DNA from: Gammaproteobacteria bacterium
Lineage (GTDB): Bacteria; Pseudomonadota; Gammaproteobacteria; Steroidobacterales; GCA-2729495
Assembly (NCBI GenBank): GCA_030746435.1
Contig: JASLMV010000002.1
Coordinates: 116,356 to 180,355 of the forward strand
Direction of reading: 5' to 3'
Length of the DNA: 64,000 nucleotides
Position 1 is the first letter of the stretch; each line of letters begins with the position of its first letter. Positions 62,164-64,000 of the stretch are shown in pieces. A model generated the notes under the pieces. That model saw nothing but the letters and a program-made list of their open reading frames with translations, was not told the DNA's origin and ran no database searches. The translations under genes were made by a program, and so were the position numbers.

Positions 62164-62738
62164 CTGCGAAAGAGGAAATAACCGACTACGATCAGCGCTA
62201 CAACGATCCAGCCGATAATATCTACGTACCGGCGCAAGGCCGACTCAACCCTGGGCCCGCCCCAGAAAAGCAACCCGGCAACGAGGTAAAAACGCGATGC
62301 GCGGCCTGCCAGAGAGGATAAAAAGAACGGCAGTACCGGCATGCCCATCGCACCGGCTGCGATCGTAAATATCTTGTAGGGAATGGGCGAAAACCCGGCG
62401 GCCAGCACGGCCCAGAAGCCCCACTCCCGGAACCAGGCATGGGCGCGCTCGTACGCGTCCCAGTAACCCAGGTCCCGGAGGACAGGTGAGATGGCATCTA
62501 TCGCCAGTACACCAATCAGGAACCCGGCCAGGCCGCCCGCCACCGATGTAACCGTCGTCAGCGTTGCAAAGCGCCAGGCCTTGTCCGGTTGCGCCACAAC
62601 CATTGGCATAAGCATGACATCCGGCGGTATCGGGAAAAAAGACGATTCGGCAAAACTCAGGCCGCCGAGGTACCACGGCGCCTTTGGATGCCGGGACCAC
62701 CGGAGCACCAGTTCAAATAATCGGGAAAACAGTTTCAT
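62160..62738 (-). CDS. YqaA/DedA-like membrane protein
   Basis: A 192-residue inner-membrane protein with four or five helices of the YqaA branch of the SNARE-associated/DedA family. It has the FAESSFFPIPPDVMLMPMV and AAGFSPIPYKIFTIAAGAMGMPVLPFF loops. DedA relatives transport lipids; the role of this branch is not settled. Between pcm and nlpD by ATGA-type overlaps, as in xanthomonads and pseudomonad-like genomes. Confidence 0.85.
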   Translation of the reverse strand: MKLFSRLFELVLRWSRHPKAPWYLGGLSFAESSFFPIPPDVMLMPMVVAQPDKAWRFATLTTVTSVAGGLAGFLIGVLAIDAISPVLRDLGYWDAYERAHAWFREWGFWAVLAAGFSPIPYKIFTIAAGAMGMPVLPFFLSSLAGRASRFYLVAGLLFWGGPRVESALRRYVDIIGWIVVALIVVGYFLFRS

Positions 62739-63445
62739 CGTCCCTGTCTTTTCTCCTTGCCTTCCAGCATTGGCACAAAGGAGACACTACCGAGTTTCTC
62801 CTTGTTAAACCCGGATGCAGTTCGCGTAATTCTGTAGAGGTGCTGGATACCCCTGGTCGGCCCCACCGGGGCCACCAAGCGACCCTGTGGCGCCAGTTGC
62901 TCAAGTAGTTTCTCCGGTATCTCGGCCGGGGCTGCGGTCACGATGATGCCGTCAAAGGGTGCCTGGCCCGGCCAGCCGCGAAACCCGTCGTCGTGGCGGA
63001 AGCGGACATTGCTTATACCGAGGGAGCGCAGCCTTTCGCGTGTGTCGCTGAGCAGGGGCGCCACCCTTTCGATCGTAAATAACTGGCGCACCAGCGGCGC
63101 AAGGACGGCAGTTTGATAGCCGCAACCGGTGCCTATTTCCAGGACCTTGGGCAAACGGCGCAGGCCATCTTCGTCCTCGAGCAGGGCCTGGGTCATCAAT
63201 GCGACGACATAAGGTTGCGAGATGGTTTGCCCCTGCCCTATGGGCAATGCAGAGTCTTCGTAGGCGCGGCTCGAGAGCGCCTCGTCGACGAACAGGTGAC
63301 GGGGAACATTGCGGATACGCTCGAGAATTTTCTCCTCGCGGATTCCCTCCTGCCGCAGCCTTTCGACCAAACGGTCGCGGGTGCGTGCGGAGGTCATCCC
63401 GATCCCCCGGATATTTTCCTGGCCGCCCGTCAAAAGTGCACCCAT
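62735..63445 (-). CDS. pcm: Pcm, protein-L-isoaspartate O-methyltransferase
   Basis: Repairs isoaspartyl residues in aged proteins using SAM. It has 236 residues: [22 protein letters not shown], the active-site [26 protein letters not shown] motif [18 protein letters not shown], and [29 protein letters not shown]. The start at 63445 overlaps surE by 16 bases; ATG 63397 is an alternative. Confidence 0.95.
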   Translation of the reverse strand: MGALLTGGQENIRGIGMTSARTRDRLVERLRQEGIREEKILERIRNVPRHLFVDEALSSRAYEDSALPIGQGQTISQPYVVALMTQALLEDEDGLRRLPKVLEIGTGCGYQTAVLAPLVRQLFTIERVAPLLSDTRERLRSLGISNVRFRHDDGFRGWPGQAPFDGIIVTAAPAEIPEKLLEQLAPQGRLVAPVGPTRGIQHLYRITRTASGFNKEKLGSVSFVPMLEGKEKRQGR

Positions 63446-64000
63446 TCTTCGAGGTCCGCCATCGAATCGTGGTGGGTCAGGTCAATCTGCAGCGGGGTCA
63501 CCGAAACGAAACCCTGTTCGACTGCATGAAAATCGGTCCCCGGACCAGCGTCCTGTCCGTGGCCGGCCGGCCCGACCCAGTATATTGGCTGCCCCTTCGG
63601 GTCAGTGGTTTTTACGACCGACTCCGAGCGATGCCGGAAACCGAGCCGGGTTGCGCTAAAGCCTTTCACTTCTTCCCAGGGCAAATCGGGCACATTGACG
63701 TTCAGGATGGTGTCGGTAGGTAAGGGCTTCAACGTCAGCCTTCCCAGGAGCTTGCAGACAGCTTTGGCAGCCGTCGCAAAATGATCCGGATTCTCAGCAC
63801 ATGACGAAACCGCGATGGCCGGCAGGCCGAGAAACCTCCCTTCTATCGCCGCCGCGACGGTCCCTGAATACAGCACGTCATCGCCGAGATTGGAGCCGTG
63901 GTTTATTCCGGCAATAACCATGTCCGGCTCCACATCCAGCAAGCCGGTAATGGCCAGGTGCACACAGTCTGTCGGGGTACCGTTAACGTAATAAGAGTTC
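63430..64000 (-). CDS. surE: SurE, 5'-nucleotidase (N-terminus outside window)
   Basis: Survival-protein phosphatase acting on nucleoside monophosphates. The reading frame stays open to the window edge ([21 protein letters not shown] before residue numbering can begin), so roughly the first 60 residues are missing. Conserved [22 protein letters not shown] with the metal/substrate Asn and the late [28 protein letters not shown] ending are present. Heads surE-pcm-yqaA-nlpD. Confidence 0.94.
   Translation of the reverse strand, partial: NSYYVNGTPTDCVHLAITGLLDVEPDMVIAGINHGSNLGDDVLYSGTVAAAIEGRFLGLPAIAVSSCAENPDHFATAAKAVCKLLGRLTLKPLPTDTILNVNVPDLPWEEVKGFSATRLGFRHRSESVVKTTDPKGQPIYWVGPAGHGQDAGPGTDFHAVEQGFVSVTPLQIDLTHHDSMADLEEWVHF

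Overview
The window is an ordinary-density, GC-rich stretch of a gammaproteobacterial chromosome. About sixty protein genes are packed tightly, many joined by ATGA, GTGA or TTGA stop/start overlaps. I see no rRNA, tRNA, CRISPR array, insertion sequence or prophage. The affiliation rests on gene order: rne/rluC/maf/yceD-rpmF-plsX-fabH; comEC-exbBD-msbA-lpxK-kdsB; rpoE-rseAB...lepA-lepB-rnc-era-recO-pdxJ-acpS; recJ-prfB-lysS; surE-pcm-yqaA-nlpD. A separate LolC/LolE pair, NagZ beside a methylthioinosine-type phosphorylase and a lexA-imuA-imuB-dnaE2 mutagenesis cassette fit a non-enteric gammaproteobacterium (Pseudomonas/Xanthomonas grade). The genus cannot be named from this.

Layout. 0.2-6.6 kb: a small acidic protein, then the SOS cassette lexA-imuA-imuB-dnaE2 (minus strand), with two LexA boxes over its promoter. 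6.6-8.2 kb: a Braun-type lipoprotein ending in lysine and, convergent to it, a YkuD L,D-transpeptidase, which form a plausible substrate/enzyme pair. 8.2-12.6 kb: an SLC13-type anion transporter downstream of fabH-plsX-rpmF-yceD. 12.7-17.1 kb: maf, rluC and rne with a long leader. 17.1-24.6 kb: phosphatase, kdsB, lpxK, msbA, exbD, exbB and comEC (lipopolysaccharide assembly and DNA uptake). 24.7-33.3 kb: DUF2062, lolD-lolE-lolC, a small secreted protein, mfd and csiV. 33.3-38.1 kb: a PAS-degenerate GGDEF protein, a phosphorylase/Hpt purine salvage pair, nagZ and rlmD. 38.1-45.6 kb: exonuclease, acpS, pdxJ, recO, era, rnc, DUF4845, lepB, lepA and a glutaredoxin-like gene.

45.7-50.6 kb is the sigma-E stress operon (rpoE-rseA-rseB...rseC). 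It is interrupted by the only clearly accessory block in the window: two membrane-anchored SGNH-hydrolase-like genes and a 46-residue DUF5989-like membrane peptide. No degP/mucD homologue is present at the place where many relatives carry one. 50.7-54.9 kb: the complete succinate dehydrogenase operon with two assembly factors (SdhE and an SDHAF4/DUF1674-like protein). 54.9-61.1 kb: ygfZ, murI, lysS, prfB (programmed +1 frameshift) and recJ. 61.1-64 kb: an Mth938-like protein, nlpD, yqaA, pcm and a surE cut by the window edge; no rpoS follows nlpD.

Most worth a second look: the SGNH/SGNH/DUF5989 insertion in the sigma-E operon; the GGDEF protein that lost its catalytic motif but kept the RxxD inhibitory site; an ImuB with an N-terminal extension carrying a clamp-binding-like QLQLF; the lipoprotein with a vicinal Cys pair next to an L,D-transpeptidase; and several roughly 65-75 bp AT-rich codon patches inside otherwise GC-rich genes.
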